From NCBI RefSeq assembly GCF_013087515.1, contig NZ_JABFCN010000019.1, positions 106,532 through 170,531 on the forward strand: DNA of 64,000 nt. Direction: 5' to 3'. Positions 1 to 10,475 of this stretch are shown here, piece by piece. The translations under genes were made by a program, and so were the position numbers. The DNA comes from Rhizobium sophorae (lineage in GTDB: Bacteria; Pseudomonadota; Alphaproteobacteria; Rhizobiales; Rhizobiaceae). The notes beneath the pieces were generated by a model, which was not told the DNA's origin, did no database searches, and saw nothing but the letters and a program-made list of their open reading frames with translations. Position 1 is the first letter of the stretch. Every line of letters begins with the position of its first letter.

Positions 1-194
1 TCGTCCACATCTCGCAGCTTGCTTCCGAGCGTGTTGCCAAGACGCAGGACGTCGTCAAGGAAGGCGACAAGGTCTGGGTCAAGCTGCTCGGCTTCGACGA
101 ACGCGGCAAGGTTCGCCTGTCGATGAAGGTCGTCGACCAGGCCACCGGCCAGGAAATCCCGAACGAGAAGAAGAAGGAAGAAGCGGCCGAATAA
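1..194 (+). CDS. pnp: Polyribonucleotide nucleotidyltransferase (PNPase), C-terminal end only
   Basis: Only the last 63 or so codons are inside the window; the reading frame is open at base 3 and stops at TAA 192-194. The visible peptide ([20 protein letters not shown]..., then [20 protein letters not shown]) is the second half of an S1 RNA-binding domain with the typical closing strand, followed by a short charged Lys/Glu tail. This is how PNPase ends in alphaproteobacteria. PNPase degrades RNA 3'-5' by phosphorolysis. The assignment to pnp rather than another S1 protein rests on the tail and on the following fab/irr neighbourhood, so it is inference from a fragment. Confidence 0.8.
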   Translation, partial: VHISQLASERVAKTQDVVKEGDKVWVKLLGFDERGKVRLSMKVVDQATGQEIPNEKKKEEAAE

Positions 195-216
195 GCCGCC
201 TTCCAGATTCAATACC

Positions 217-246
217 GGGCGCGGGAATGCTTCCGCGCCCTTTTTT
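217..246 (+). terminator. Rho-independent terminator of pnp
   Basis: An 8-bp perfect GC stem, GGGCGCGG (217-224) with CCGCGCCC (233-240), carries an 8-nt loop and is followed by six T (241-246). It lies 22 bp after the pnp stop codon. An in-frame ATG at 249 for the next gene falls directly after the T run, which is one reason to prefer the ATG at 270 for that gene. Confidence 0.85.
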
Positions 247-269
247 GTATGAGAAGACGAGACGAGACC

Positions 270-1286
270 ATGAGCAGCGAGACGCTGAAGACCCTGTTCC
301 ATCCCTTTGCCAGCGGCACAGTCGCGGCGCCCGGCGAGGGCGAGCGCGTGCTCTTCCTCGGCGCCGAGGCAGGCTTTGCGCTGCCGGACGGCTTTGCCGC
401 CTCGCTCAGCGCCGTCCAGGGCTTCCGGCCGCTCTATCGGCAGCTGCTGGCCCAGCGGATCGACGCGAGGCCGGAGATCGACGGCGAGGACTACGATGCG
501 GCTCTGGTGCTCTGTACCAAGCACAAGGGTGAGAACGAGGCCAATCTTGCTGCCGCTATCGCCCGTACGCGGCTCGGCGGCCTGATCGTCGTTGCCGGCG
601 CCAAGGAGGACGGCATCCAGCCGCTGCGCAAGCGGATGGAAGGTTTCAATCTCGCAGTCGACCATATGCCGAAATATCACGGCGTCGCCTTCTGGTTCGG
701 CCGGCCGGCGGATGCAGACGAGATTATCTCCAAGCTGGCAAAGGCGCCGGTCCGCGTCGACGGCCGTTTCAATGCAACCGCCGGCATGTTCTCGCATGAC
801 CGCATCGATGCCGGATCGGAGCTGCTCGCCTCGCGCCTGCCTGAGGATTTCACCGGCGACGTGGCGGATTTCGGTGCCGGATGGGGCTATCTCTCCGTCG
901 AGATGGCGCGGAAGTCGCGTGGACTAACGCGCCTCGACCTCTACGAGGCCGATCACGCGGCTCTGGAGGCTGCCAGGGATAATCTGGCTCAAAACTGCCC
1001 GAACGCGCCTGTGCGCTTCTTCTGGCACGATCTGGCGGGTGAGCCGGTCAAGGATAAATACGATCTCGTCATCATGAACCCGCCCTTCCATGAGGGGCAC
1101 GCGGCCGAGCCGGCGCTCGGCCAGGCAATGATCAAGACTGCCGCATCCGCCCTTCGCGGCGGCGGCCGCCTGATGCTTGTCGCCAATCGCGGCCTGCCTT
1201 ACGAGCCGGTTCTGGCGGCGAATTTCAGGGAAAGCGGCGAAACCTGCCGCAACGCCCGGTTCAAGGTTCTCTGGGCGAAGAAATAA
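270..1286 (+). CDS. Class I SAM-dependent methyltransferase, RsmC-like (16S rRNA guanine-N2)
   Basis: The 338-aa product has the two-part build of RsmC/RlmG: a degenerate N-terminal methyltransferase-like half (LFLGAEAGFALP, LIVVAGAKEDGI) and a catalytic C-terminal half with the SAM motif DFGAGWGYLSVEM (motif I), an acidic motif II (LYEAD) and the amino-methylating motif IV NPPFHEG. NPPF/Y motifs mark enzymes that methylate exocyclic amino groups of bases; RsmC modifies G1207 of 16S rRNA. I take ATG 270 (MSSETLK) as start because the upstream ATG at 249 abuts the pnp terminator. Exact rRNA target is inferred from family only. Confidence 0.75.
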   Translation: MSSETLKTLFHPFASGTVAAPGEGERVLFLGAEAGFALPDGFAASLSAVQGFRPLYRQLLAQRIDARPEIDGEDYDAALVLCTKHKGENEANLAAAIARTRLGGLIVVAGAKEDGIQPLRKRMEGFNLAVDHMPKYHGVAFWFGRPADADEIISKLAKAPVRVDGRFNATAGMFSHDRIDAGSELLASRLPEDFTGDVADFGAGWGYLSVEMARKSRGLTRLDLYEADHAALEAARDNLAQNCPNAPVRFFWHDLAGEPVKDKYDLVIMNPPFHEGHAAEPALGQAMIKTAASALRGGGRLMLVANRGLPYEPVLAANFRESGETCRNARFKVLWAKK

Positions 1287-1379
1287 GGCTCAAGCGGCCG
1301 CGATACGATCATTTTTGCCGATAGAAAAAGGTTGTGCGCATCATCTGCGCACAGCCTTTGAGTTTCAATCGACTAGTGT

Positions 1380-2186
1380 TTACTCGACGTCCGCTTTGCG
1401 CAGCGTTTCCAGCGTCGGCATGGAGGTGACGTTGAAGCCGGCGTCGACGAAGTGGATTTCGCCGGTGACGCCGGCGGAAAGGTCGGAAAGCAGGTAGAGA
1501 GCCGAGTTGCCGACCTGATCAATGGTCACGGTCTTGCGTAGCGGCGCATTGCGCTGGTTCCAGGAGAGGATCGCGCGCGCATCGGAGATGCCGGCGCCGG
1601 CAAGCGTGCGGATCGGGCCGGCGGAAATGGCATTGACGCGGATGCCGCGCGGGCCGTAGTCGGCGGCGAGATAACGCACCGACGCCTCGAGCGCTGCCTT
1701 GGCAACCCCCATGACGTTGTAATTCGGGATGACGCGCGTCGAGCCATTATAGGTCAGCGTCAGCATCGCACCACCATCTTCCATCAACGGAGCGCAGCGC
1801 TTGGCGATCTCGGTGAAGGAGAAACAGGAAATGACCATGGTGCGGCTGAAATTCTCCCGCGTCGTATCGGCGTAGAGACCCTTCAGCTCGTTCTTGTCGG
1901 AAAAGCCGATGGCATGGACGATGAAATCGAGCTTGCCCCAGCGCTCGCTTATGGCGTCGACGACGGCATCGATCGAGGCGATGTCCTCGACGTCGCAGGG
2001 CAGGACGAAATCCGAGTTCACCTCGGCAGCAAGCGGCTTGACGCGCTTGCCGAGCGCATCGCCCTGATAGGTGAAGGCGAGTTCCGCACCCTGTGCGGCG
2101 AGAGCTTTTGAAATCCCCCAGGCGATCGAGTGGTTGTTGGCGACGCCCATGACGAGCCCGCGCTTACCCTGCATGATTCCCGTCAT
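1380..2186 (-). CDS. fabI: Enoyl-[acyl-carrier-protein] reductase (NADH), FabI
   Basis: This 268-aa short-chain dehydrogenase-fold enzyme reduces trans-2-enoyl-ACP, the last step of each fatty acid elongation cycle. The N-terminal nucleotide site GKRGLVMGVANNHSIAWG has the spaced glycine pattern typical of FabI, and the catalytic Tyr-x6-Lys pair is visible in YNVMGVAK. The start chosen is MTGIMQGKRGL; upstream in-frame codons run back into fabB and look non-coding. It begins 7 bp after the fabB stop, so it is the last gene of a fabA-fabB-fabI operon. Rhizobia usually have more than one FabI copy. Confidence 0.93.
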   Translation of the reverse strand: MTGIMQGKRGLVMGVANNHSIAWGISKALAAQGAELAFTYQGDALGKRVKPLAAEVNSDFVLPCDVEDIASIDAVVDAISERWGKLDFIVHAIGFSDKNELKGLYADTTRENFSRTMVISCFSFTEIAKRCAPLMEDGGAMLTLTYNGSTRVIPNYNVMGVAKAALEASVRYLAADYGPRGIRVNAISAGPIRTLAGAGISDARAILSWNQRNAPLRKTVTIDQVGNSALYLLSDLSAGVTGEIHFVDAGFNVTSMPTLETLRKADVE

Positions 2187-2193
2187 ATTGTTA

Positions 2194-3426
2194 TTATCCG
2201 TTATAGCGCTGGAAGACGAGCGTGGCGTTGGTGCCGCCGAAGCCGAAGGAATTGGAGAGGGCAATGTCGATCTTCGCGTCGTCGATACGCTTGCGCACGA
2301 TCGGCACGCCTTCGAATTCGGGATCGAGCTCGGTGATATGGGCGCTTTCGCCGATGAAGCCTTGCTGCATCATCAGTAGGGAATAGATCGATTCCTGCAC
2401 ACCTGCAGCGCCCAGCGAATGGCCGGTCAGCGACTTGGTCGATTGGATATGCGGGATCTTTGAGCCGAATACTTCGCGGATGGCGCCGATTTCCTTGCTG
2501 TCGCCGACCGGCGTCGAGGTTCCGTGGGTATTGACGTAGTCGACATCACCTTTGACGGTGGCGAGCGCCTGGCGCATGCAGCGGATAGCGCCTTCACCCG
2601 AGGGGGCGACCATGTCGTATCCATCGGAGGTTGCGCCGTAGCCGACGACTTCGGCATAGATCTTGGCACCGCGGGCCTTGGCGCGCTCCAGCTCCTCGAG
2701 CACCAGCACACCGGCGCCGCCGGCGATGACGAATCCGTCGCGGTTGACGTCATAGGCGCGCGAGGCGCTGTCCGGCGTGTCGTTGTACTTGGAGGACATG
2801 GCGCCCATGGCGTCGAAGAGGTTGGACATCGTCCAGTCGAGATCTTCGTGGCCGCCGGCGAACATCACGTCCTGCTTGCCCCACTGGATCATTTCGGTGG
2901 CATTGCCGATACAATGCGCCGACGTCGAGCATGCCGACGAGATCGAATAATTGACGCCATGGATCTTGAACCAGGTGGCGAGCGTGGCCGATGCAGTCGA
3001 GGACATCGCCTTCGGCACGGCAAAGGGGCCGATGCGCTTCGGGCTGTTGTTCTTGACGGTGATTTCGGCGGCCTCGATCAGGGTGCGAGTGGACGGACCG
3101 CCAGAGCCCATGATGATGCCAGTACGCTCGTTCTGAGCGTAGTCTTTCTCTTCCAGGCCGGAATCGGCGATCGCCTGTTTCATGGCGACATGGTTCCAGG
3201 CGCCGCCCTGCGACAGGAAACGCATGGCGCGGCGGTCGACCAGTTCGGCAAGCTCCGCCGAACCGAGCTTCGGACTGCCCCAGACCTGGCACTTGAACCC
3301 ATGTTCGGCGAAATCGCTCGAAAAGGAGATACCCGACTTTGCCTGCCGCAAGGATTCGGTGACTTCGGCCGCGTCGTTTCCGATCGAGGACACGACACCC
3401 AGACCTGTGACAACTACCCGTCTCAT
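2194..3426 (-). CDS. fabB: Beta-ketoacyl-ACP synthase I, FabB
   Basis: The 410-aa condensing enzyme elongates acyl-ACP with malonyl-ACP and is needed for extending the cis-3-decenoyl intermediate to unsaturated fatty acids. Nucleophile Cys is in [14 protein letters not shown], and the two active-site histidines are in [11 protein letters not shown] and [12 protein letters not shown], with the Gly-rich end [11 protein letters not shown], so the Cys-His-His triad is complete. Length fits the family. It sits between fabA (45 bp upstream) and fabI (7 bp downstream) on the same strand. Pairing with fabA supports FabB over FabF. Confidence 0.95.
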   Translation of the reverse strand: MRRVVVTGLGVVSSIGNDAAEVTESLRQAKSGISFSSDFAEHGFKCQVWGSPKLGSAELAELVDRRAMRFLSQGGAWNHVAMKQAIADSGLEEKDYAQNERTGIIMGSGGPSTRTLIEAAEITVKNNSPKRIGPFAVPKAMSSTASATLATWFKIHGVNYSISSACSTSAHCIGNATEMIQWGKQDVMFAGGHEDLDWTMSNLFDAMGAMSSKYNDTPDSASRAYDVNRDGFVIAGGAGVLVLEELERAKARGAKIYAEVVGYGATSDGYDMVAPSGEGAIRCMRQALATVKGDVDYVNTHGTSTPVGDSKEIGAIREVFGSKIPHIQSTKSLTGHSLGAAGVQESIYSLLMMQQGFIGESAHITELDPEFEGVPIVRKRIDDAKIDIALSNSFGFGGTNATLVFQRYNG

Positions 3427-3471
3427 CTGATCAAACCTTTGTTGTTTTCGTCAGCCGCTCGAAATGCGGTT

Positions 3472-3987
3472 TCAGGCCGTCTTGTCTTTCGATAGACCGA
3501 CGCGAAGATCGGCCGCCTGATATATGGTCTCGCCGTCCGCCTTTAACCAGCCGTCGGCAGTGCCGAGGACCAGACGGCCGCGCATGACACGCTTGAAGTC
3601 GATGCCATATTCGATCAGCTTCGTCTGTGGCCGGACCATGCCCTTGAATTTCACTTCGCCGGTCGAAAGCGCCATGCCGCGGCCTTCTTCGCCGAGCCAA
3701 CCCAGAAAGAAACCGGTCAGCTGCCACATGCCGTCGAGACCGAGGCAGCCCGGCATGATCGGATTGCCTTCGAAATGGCACGGGAAATACCAGTCGTCCG
3801 GGCGTACGTCGTATTCCGCTCTGAGGTAGCCCTTATCGAAGGTGCCGCCCGTTTCGGAAATGTCCGTGATGCGGTGAACCATCAGCATGGGCGGCAGGGG
3901 CAACTGCGCATTGCCGGGGCCGAACAGCTCGCCATGTGCGCAAGCGATGAGTTCTTCATACGAGAAGCTGGACTGTCTGGTCGTCAT
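3472..3987 (-). CDS. fabA: 3-hydroxydecanoyl-ACP dehydratase/isomerase, FabA
   Basis: This 171-aa enzyme has the usual FabA length. It dehydrates 3-hydroxydecanoyl-ACP and isomerises the trans-2 to the cis-3 product, the branch point for unsaturated fatty acids. The active-site stretch [20 protein letters not shown] includes the catalytic His and Asp. It is first in the fabA-fabB-fabI operon and is transcribed away from irr. The shared 301-bp upstream region must hold its promoter. Confidence 0.96.
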   Translation of the reverse strand: MTTRQSSFSYEELIACAHGELFGPGNAQLPLPPMLMVHRITDISETGGTFDKGYLRAEYDVRPDDWYFPCHFEGNPIMPGCLGLDGMWQLTGFFLGWLGEEGRGMALSTGEVKFKGMVRPQTKLIEYGIDFKRVMRGRLVLGTADGWLKADGETIYQAADLRVGLSKDKTA

Positions 3988-4288
3988 AAAGTTTCTTTTT
4001 CCCCCCGCGTCAAGCCGATGGATGTGAACGTGTAGTCCAAGTTCTTCAGAAAATGAAGCACAAGCAAGGCAGCTTCATTCATCGCCCCGGACCAGGCTTG
4101 CGCCATTATTTGGTGGTCGCATACAGGAAGGCTAGGGCTGGGACCAGACCTATTTGCGTCAAAAGCCCGTTTTTGCCGCGTTTATCGGGCTCCCGTCCCC
4201 ATTGAACTATTGAAAGGCTCCGATGCAAAAGTTATACCGCTTAAAGAAACATGATTGCTTTATGCCAGAATAACCGGAGTTGGTTTTG
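3988..4288. promoter_or_regulatory. Divergent fabA-irr intergenic region
   Basis: This 301-bp gene-free stretch separates two divergently transcribed genes. I see an imperfect hairpin with arms AGCCCG (4164-4169) and CGGGCT (4186-4191) in the irr leader, and an SD-like CGGAG just before the irr ATG. I could not find a convincing Irr iron-control element or RirA box by eye. No small ORF here looks coding. Confidence 0.4.
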
Positions 4289-4708
4289 ATGACGGGTGCA
4301 TTCCCGATCGCAATAGAGGTAAGGCTGCGCGGTGCAGGCCTGCGCCCCACCCGCCAGCGCGTCGCGCTCGGCGATCTCCTGTTTGCCAAGGGCGACCGGC
4401 ATTTGACCGTCGAGGAACTGCATGAAGAGGCGGTTGCCGCCGGCGTGCCGGTGTCCTTGGCAACCGTCTACAACACGCTGCACCAATTCACGGAAGCCGG
4501 TCTCATCCGCGTTCTCGCCGTCGAGAGCGCCAAGACCTATTTCGACACCAATGTTTCCGATCATCACCATTTCTTCGTCGAAGGCGAGAACGAGGTGCTC
4601 GACATTCCCGTCAGCAACCTGACGATCGCCAATCTGCCGGAACCGCCTGAGGGCATGGAGATCGCCCATGTCGACGTGGTGATCCGCCTGCGGGCGAAGC
4701 AGGCCTGA
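4289..4708 (+). CDS. irr: Irr, Fur-family iron/heme-responsive regulator
   Basis: A 139-aa Fur-family protein. The N-terminal winged helix (GLRPTRQRVALGDLLF, then VSLATVYNTLHQFTEAGLI) matches the Fur DNA-recognition helix. The His-rich stretch DHHHFF is the heme/metal-binding element of Irr proteins. The GCPWHD heme regulatory motif of Bradyrhizobium Irr is absent, as is usual in Rhizobium/Sinorhizobium. Irr controls iron uptake, heme synthesis and iron storage genes when iron is scarce. ATG 4289 is preferred to the in-frame TTG at 4280 because CGGAG lies about 9 nt upstream. Convergent with the next gene. Confidence 0.9.
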   Translation: MTGAFPIAIEVRLRGAGLRPTRQRVALGDLLFAKGDRHLTVEELHEEAVAAGVPVSLATVYNTLHQFTEAGLIRVLAVESAKTYFDTNVSDHHHFFVEGENEVLDIPVSNLTIANLPEPPEGMEIAHVDVVIRLRAKQA

Positions 4709-4730
4709 CGACACTTCTAAATTATAGGCC

Positions 4731-5366
4731 TCACATGACATCGTCGGGATGTCGGCCGGGCTTGTGCCTGTAGGTCGGGAAGGTCCAGCCGAACCACAGG
4801 GCTCCACCGCGCACCGCAAAGGCCGCCGCGACGCCGCAGGCAGACGCCAGATAGAGCTGCATTCCGAGCGCATTGGCGGCCGTGAACACACCGGCGCCGA
4901 TAAGGGCTGCGGTCACGTAAATTTCCGGCCGCAACAGCACCGAAGGCTCGTTTGCCATCAGATCGCGCAGGATGCCGCCGAAGGTCGCCGTCAGCGTGCC
5001 GGTGACGATTGCAATCGTGGGCGAACCGGTGGCGGCGAGGCCCTTGGCGGCGCCGATCACGCAATAGGCGGCAAGGCCGATCGCATCCAGCCATATCAGC
5101 AGGCGATAGCGCGATTCCAGCAGGTGGGCGGTGAAGAAGACAATGACGCCCACGATGCAGCAGACGAGGATATAGGCGGGGTTCAGCACCCAGAAGACCG
5201 GCACGCGGCCGAGCACGATATCGCGCACGGTGCCGCCGCCCGTTCCCGTCACCATGGCGAAAAACAAAAAACCGATCAGGTCCAGTTGCTTGCGCGAGGC
5301 GGCGAGCGCGCCTGTCGCGGCAAACAGCGCAATGCCGGCATAATCGAGATAGACGAGCAAGGACAT
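4731..5366 (-). CDS. TRIC-type/UPF0126 (YicG-like) membrane protein
   Basis: The 211-aa hydrophobic protein contains two tandem Gly-rich repeats, MVTGTGGGTVRDIVLG and TGTLTATFGGILRDLMANEP, each followed by transmembrane helices. This duplication with GGxxRD is the signature of the UPF0126/YicG family, bacterial relatives of trimeric intracellular cation (TRIC) channels. About seven helices are expected, in the inner membrane. Start MSLLVYLDYAG is chosen because it opens directly into the first helix; the longer upstream frame overlaps the promoter region of the next gene. Ion selectivity is not predictable from sequence. Confidence 0.8.
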   Translation of the reverse strand: MSLLVYLDYAGIALFAATGALAASRKQLDLIGFLFFAMVTGTGGGTVRDIVLGRVPVFWVLNPAYILVCCIVGVIVFFTAHLLESRYRLLIWLDAIGLAAYCVIGAAKGLAATGSPTIAIVTGTLTATFGGILRDLMANEPSVLLRPEIYVTAALIGAGVFTAANALGMQLYLASACGVAAAFAVRGGALWFGWTFPTYRHKPGRHPDDVM

Positions 5367-5538
5367 GCGGCCCCCCGGAACCGGCGAACAATTTCCGGAA
5401 AGAACCACGGCGGCAAGGGCGGCGCAAGGCGGCGCGGCCATAAAGGTGAAGTCTTTGTTTGCTGCATGTCGTTGTCCCAAAACCGCTGCACACTTTGGGC
5501 GACATGCATTGGGGACCTTTATCCGAAAGAGGAAAGCC

Positions 5539-6012
5539 GTGAAAACGCTGGTGCTCGCCGTTCTGAATATCGTCCTGCTGCTTGCCATGCCGGCTGCCGC
5601 CTTCGGTCAGCAATCGCTGATCTCCGACCCTGAGATCTACGAGAAGAAACATTTCCAGGAGCAGTGCAAGACGGCCGAGTTTGCCGACGGCTTCGTCACC
5701 CGGCAGGACATCAACAATGACGGCCTGATCGACGCGGTGGTCAACGAGGGCCAGCTGACCTGCGACGGGCAGAAGGGGCCGCAATGCAATGACGACGGCT
5801 GCACCTATAATTTCTATCTGCAGGTCGCCGAGGGCGGTTATTTCATGATCGCGACGGCGCAGATCTATGGCTACGATTTCGTCCAGCGCTTTGGCAACAT
5901 GGTGCTGGCGATGAAGATGCATCCGCGCTTCTGCGACCGCACCGAAGGTGATCCCTGTATCGTGACGGCGCGTGTCCGCGGCACGAAATTCGTCACGATC
6001 TCGAAGAAATAG
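5539..6012 (+). CDS. Hypothetical exported protein with an EF-hand-like loop
   Basis: A GTG start at 5539, with AGAGGAAAG upstream, gives a 157-aa protein beginning with a clear signal peptide (KTLVLAVLNIVLLLAMPAAA, cleavage near AFG-QQ). The mature part contains DINNDGLID, which resembles the Ca-binding loop of FG-GAP/EF-hand proteins, and about seven cysteines that may form disulfides. I do not recognise the family. An upstream in-frame ATG (5365) runs through low-coding sequence without a signal peptide and is less likely. It is likely periplasmic. Convergent with the next gene, 3 bp apart. Confidence 0.65.
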   Translation: MKTLVLAVLNIVLLLAMPAAAFGQQSLISDPEIYEKKHFQEQCKTAEFADGFVTRQDINNDGLIDAVVNEGQLTCDGQKGPQCNDDGCTYNFYLQVAEGGYFMIATAQIYGYDFVQRFGNMVLAMKMHPRFCDRTEGDPCIVTARVRGTKFVTISKK

Positions 6013-6015
6013 CTC

Positions 6016-6804
6016 TCAGCCTGGATAGAGTTCCGACGTGCGGCCGGCGAGATAGTAGCCGACCAGGCCGTACCATTCGCGGATCGCGGTTGCCAAGTTC
6101 TGCGCATTGAGGTTCGGCTGTGTGAAATCGAGCCGTGGCCGCACCTCACCGTCGGTACGATAATCGGTCGGCCAGGGCACGATATCGATGCCGAGCTTGC
6201 GGAAAATGCCGACGGATCGCGGCATATGAAAACCCGAGGTGATCAGCAGGCAATTGGAAAGCCCCTGGCTTGCCAGGAATTCCTTGGTGTTGACGGCGTT
6301 TTCGAAGGTCGTGCGCGATTGTCTCTCTTCGATCAGGCGATCCTTGCCAACGCCGAAGAGCGGGAAGAAACGCTCGGATGCCGCCGCATCGCCTTCATAG
6401 ATGCCGGAGAGGGAGCCGTCGCCGCCCGATACCAGAATGCGCGACTGCGGAAATTTCTGCGCGAGCCGCAGGGCTTCGACGAAGCGGTCGGCCGCGGCGT
6501 TGAATTCTATGCCGTGGCGGACCGTGTTCACCTCGTTTTCGAAGGCGCCGCCGAGCACGATCATGCACTGCAGGCTATCGGGATCGGCAGCCGGCTTTGC
6601 GAAGCGCTGCTCCAGGCCCTGCATCAGCAGGTTGCCGACCGTGGTGTAGAGCGTGACGAAGAGGATGAGGGCCGAACCAGTCGCGCCGAGGATGCTTAAG
6701 ATCCGCCAGCGCAGAAGGCCGGCAATGAGGGCCAAGAAGACGAGGAAGAATGCCAGCGACAGCGGCTGAGCGAAAATCCAGACAAGCTTCGAAATGACGA
6801 ACAA
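6016..6804 (-). CDS. YdcF/SanA/ElyC-like DUF218 membrane protein
   Basis: The 262-aa protein starts with two transmembrane helices (about residues 5-60) followed by a DUF218 domain: CMIVLGGAF, SRILVSGGDG, EERQSRTTFENA and LLITSGFHMPRS follow the family pattern, ending at VPWPTDY. Family members (ElyC, SanA) affect envelope integrity and peptidoglycan or cyclic-polysaccharide handling; the biochemical reaction is unknown. Length and topology match ElyC. It is monocistronic as far as can be seen, with the next minus-strand gene starting about 70 bp upstream. Confidence 0.8.
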   Translation of the reverse strand: MFVISKLVWIFAQPLSLAFFLVFLALIAGLLRWRILSILGATGSALILFVTLYTTVGNLLMQGLEQRFAKPAADPDSLQCMIVLGGAFENEVNTVRHGIEFNAAADRFVEALRLAQKFPQSRILVSGGDGSLSGIYEGDAAASERFFPLFGVGKDRLIEERQSRTTFENAVNTKEFLASQGLSNCLLITSGFHMPRSVGIFRKLGIDIVPWPTDYRTDGEVRPRLDFTQPNLNAQNLATAIREWYGLVGYYLAGRTSELYPG

Positions 6805-6877
6805 GACCTACTCCTCGAGGATTGGCGGCGGTCCTTCCTATCCGATTCGACGGTAACAGGAATGCGACGGTTCTATT

Positions 6878-7594
6878 TCATCCGCGCAACGGCGGATCGA
6901 TGCGGCGCAATCTTTGGTTAAAGCGCCGCTGAAGCGGCCGCGGGATAAGCATCGCGGCAAGCGCAAGCACCATGGCGAAGAGGGAGACCAGCCACAATGC
7001 ATGCGCGCCCGTCAGCCGCGTCAGCACGGCGCCGACGATCGCGCCGAGCACCATGCCGCCCCAGGGCACGATCTGGATCGTCCATTCGACATCACGATCG
7101 CCGATGATCCAGCGACCGATGCCGCGGCCGAAGCGCGACAGGGCGCCGGTCACATAGGTCAGGCCGATCGGCAGGCCTTCGATATGCTCGACGGCGGCGT
7201 TCACCATCCCCATGGAAAAAACGATCATATAGAACCGCACGAACAGCATGTTCTGCACCGTCATCATCGAGGCGAGCGCCAGAACCAGCCCGACGCAGCC
7301 AAGCACCACGAAAATGCGGCGTTGCGAGACATGGGAAATGACGATGCCTGCCGCATTGCCAAGCACGAAAACGACGATGGCAGAGATCAGGACTGCGGCG
7401 TGATAAAGATTGCCCTCGCTCAAGGCCAGTGCCGCCCGCGTCGTGTTCCCCGTCATGAAGGAGACAAAGTCGCCGGTCAGCAGAAGACCGGTGGCATCGG
7501 TCATGCCGGCCAGAAACGAGATCGAGCCGACAAGGGCGAGCCCGGTCAGGGTTCGTCGGGTCCGGATGATGCGGCGGCGTCTTGCTCTGGTCAT
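6878..7594 (-). CDS. DUF1275 (YoaK-type) inner membrane protein
   Basis: The product is about 238 aa and very hydrophobic, with roughly six helices. GSISFLAGMTDATGLLLTGDFVSFMTGNTTR is split here as GMTDATGLL and SFMTGNTTR, both typical of DUF1275 proteins, and PIGLTYVTGAL follows in the middle. The family is found widely in proteobacteria without an assigned transport substrate. I chose MTRARRRR (7594), a positively charged N-terminus right before the first helix. An alternative ATG at 7642 has a fair AGGA upstream, so the start is uncertain. Confidence 0.75.
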   Translation of the reverse strand: MTRARRRRIIRTRRTLTGLALVGSISFLAGMTDATGLLLTGDFVSFMTGNTTRAALALSEGNLYHAAVLISAIVVFVLGNAAGIVISHVSQRRIFVVLGCVGLVLALASMMTVQNMLFVRFYMIVFSMGMVNAAVEHIEGLPIGLTYVTGALSRFGRGIGRWIIGDRDVEWTIQIVPWGGMVLGAIVGAVLTRLTGAHALWLVSLFAMVLALAAMLIPRPLQRRFNQRLRRIDPPLRG

Positions 7595-7772
7595 TGGCTG
7601 AAGGTCCTGAAGCCGAATCACTGAGATTGCGGCAACAAACATACATCGTCCTATTGAGGAATTGGCAAAGGCGATTGGAAGCTGGATGGGAGCGTTTACT
7701 TCAATCAACGCGCGACCTGCTGGTCGGCGTTGCGGAACACTTTGCACGGCGGTAGGCGGCACTTAATCGGAA

Positions 7773-8057
7773 TCAGTCCTTCCAATTGGCGAGGCGACCC
7801 GGATCCAGATTCGACTGGACCAATCTCTTGCTGGCAAAAGCTCTGCCGGAATGCGATTTCAGGCATTTTTCGAATTCAAGCGCTTTGTGCTTGTCAGGAA
7901 AGGCGCAATACCAAAGCAAATTCCATGGTGCGAATTTGGCGGTGTGGGTGGATTTTCCAGCATTGTGGGCCGCAAGCCGCTGTTTCAGATCTGCGGTAGA
8001 CCCGGTGTATTCCTGATCGGGAAATTCGATGCTGCGGAGAATATAGACGTACCACAT
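7773..8057 (-). CDS. Small GIY-YIG domain protein (UPF0213/YhbQ-like)
   Basis: This 94-aa single-domain protein opens with MWYVYILRS and continues with EYTGSTADLKQRLAAHNAG, the GIY-YIG core (here YVY and YTG) with the conserved Arg in LKQRL and His/Asn in AAHNAG. Free-standing proteins of this size belong to the YhbQ/endonuclease-like group, whose DNA substrate is mostly unknown. Several rhizobial genomes carry many copies. It lies just upstream (minus strand sense) of tRNA-Ala. Confidence 0.82.
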   Translation of the reverse strand: MWYVYILRSIEFPDQEYTGSTADLKQRLAAHNAGKSTHTAKFAPWNLLWYCAFPDKHKALEFEKCLKSHSGRAFASKRLVQSNLDPGRLANWKD

Positions 8058-8158
8058 CAGCGCTTCAGCCCGTCGTCGCCCTTCGGGCTATGCCGGGCAC
8101 TGCTTCGGCCTAACGGTTTCCCGCGGCTGCGCCACGCGAAGCCCGTAAGGGCGAAGCG

Positions 8159-8234
<76 letters not shown>

Positions 8235-8334
8235 ATCAAGGTGGTCCGGTCTGGCCGGTCCTGGGATGTTCCTCAAGGCGCGTGCCCTTCGGAGTGGCGG
8301 CTTCTTACTTCCGGATTCCGGAGATAGCAAGCCT

Positions 8335-8374
8335 AAAAAAATGCGGCCCGGAGAATTTTTTCCTCGCCGGGCCG
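8335..8374 (-). terminator. Rho-independent terminator of the TIGR02300 gene
   Basis: On the minus strand an 8-bp stem CGGCCCGG/CCGGGCCG (8344-8351 with 8367-8374) closes a 15-nt loop and runs into CAT plus seven T. It lies about 10 bp after the stop codon of the acidic TIGR02300-type gene. Confidence 0.8.
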
Positions 8375-8384
8375 AAATGCAGTC

Positions 8385-8768
8385 TCAGACTTCGTCTTCG
8401 TCGCCGGTCACGCCGATGATATCGCTCATGTCGTCGTCGTCATCGTCTTCGTCGGGTGTAAGGAAGGTATCGTCGTCGTCATCGCCTTCGATTTCAACAT
8501 CGTCGTCGCCGATATCGGGGATGTCGTCGCCAGAGGCGGCGTCATCAGCATCCTCGAGCGAAACCAGTTCGACTTCGGTGTTTTCAGTATCGACTTCCGC
8601 GACCTCGTCTTCCTCGGCAACTTCGGCGATCGCCGAGGTTTCTTCGAAGAAGGACAGAGGGTAGGACTTGCCGGTATAAGGAGAGACGATCGGATCCCGG
8701 TTCAGATCATAAAACTTCTTGCCGGTTTCCGGATCGGTACGCTTGGTTCCAAGTTCCGCTTTCGCCAC
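8385..8768 (-). CDS. TIGR02300 family acidic protein
   Basis: A GTG start (VAKAELGTKRTDPETGKKFY) gives 127 aa. The N-terminal 45 residues, with KFYDLNRDPIVSPYTGKSYP, are the conserved core of TIGR02300, a family restricted to alphaproteobacteria. The rest is almost all Asp/Glu with a run of aspartates near the C-terminus. Function is unknown; the acidic tail suggests a protein-binding or nucleic-acid-mimic role, which is only a guess. It is divergent from aroA across 275 bp, a typical alphaproteobacterial arrangement. The in-frame ATG at 8819 is less conserved in context. Confidence 0.85.
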   Translation of the reverse strand: MAKAELGTKRTDPETGKKFYDLNRDPIVSPYTGKSYPLSFFEETSAIAEVAEEDEVAEVDTENTEVELVSLEDADDAASGDDIPDIGDDDVEIEGDDDDDTFLTPDEDDDDDDMSDIIGVTGDEDEV

Positions 8769-8788
8769 TATAAGCCTCGTGTGAATAG

Positions 8789-10402
<1,614 letters not shown>

Positions 10403-10475
10403 TGGTACCAGCTGCCGAGTTTCCGCAAAGACGATCTCCTTCGCCGCGATCGTGCGCTGCCGCAGGATTGATTTG

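Noticed and set aside
3988..4288. Irr or RirA box in the fabA-irr region
   Set aside because: I looked for TTTAGAA-N-TTCTAAA-like and TGA-N9-TCA symmetry and saw no good match, so no site is called.
8395..8640. Low-complexity GTCGTC/GATGAC run as a possible microsatellite or CRISPR-like repeat
   Set aside because: It encodes the Asp/Glu tail of the TIGR02300 protein; unit length and codon phase explain the pattern, and there are no spacers.
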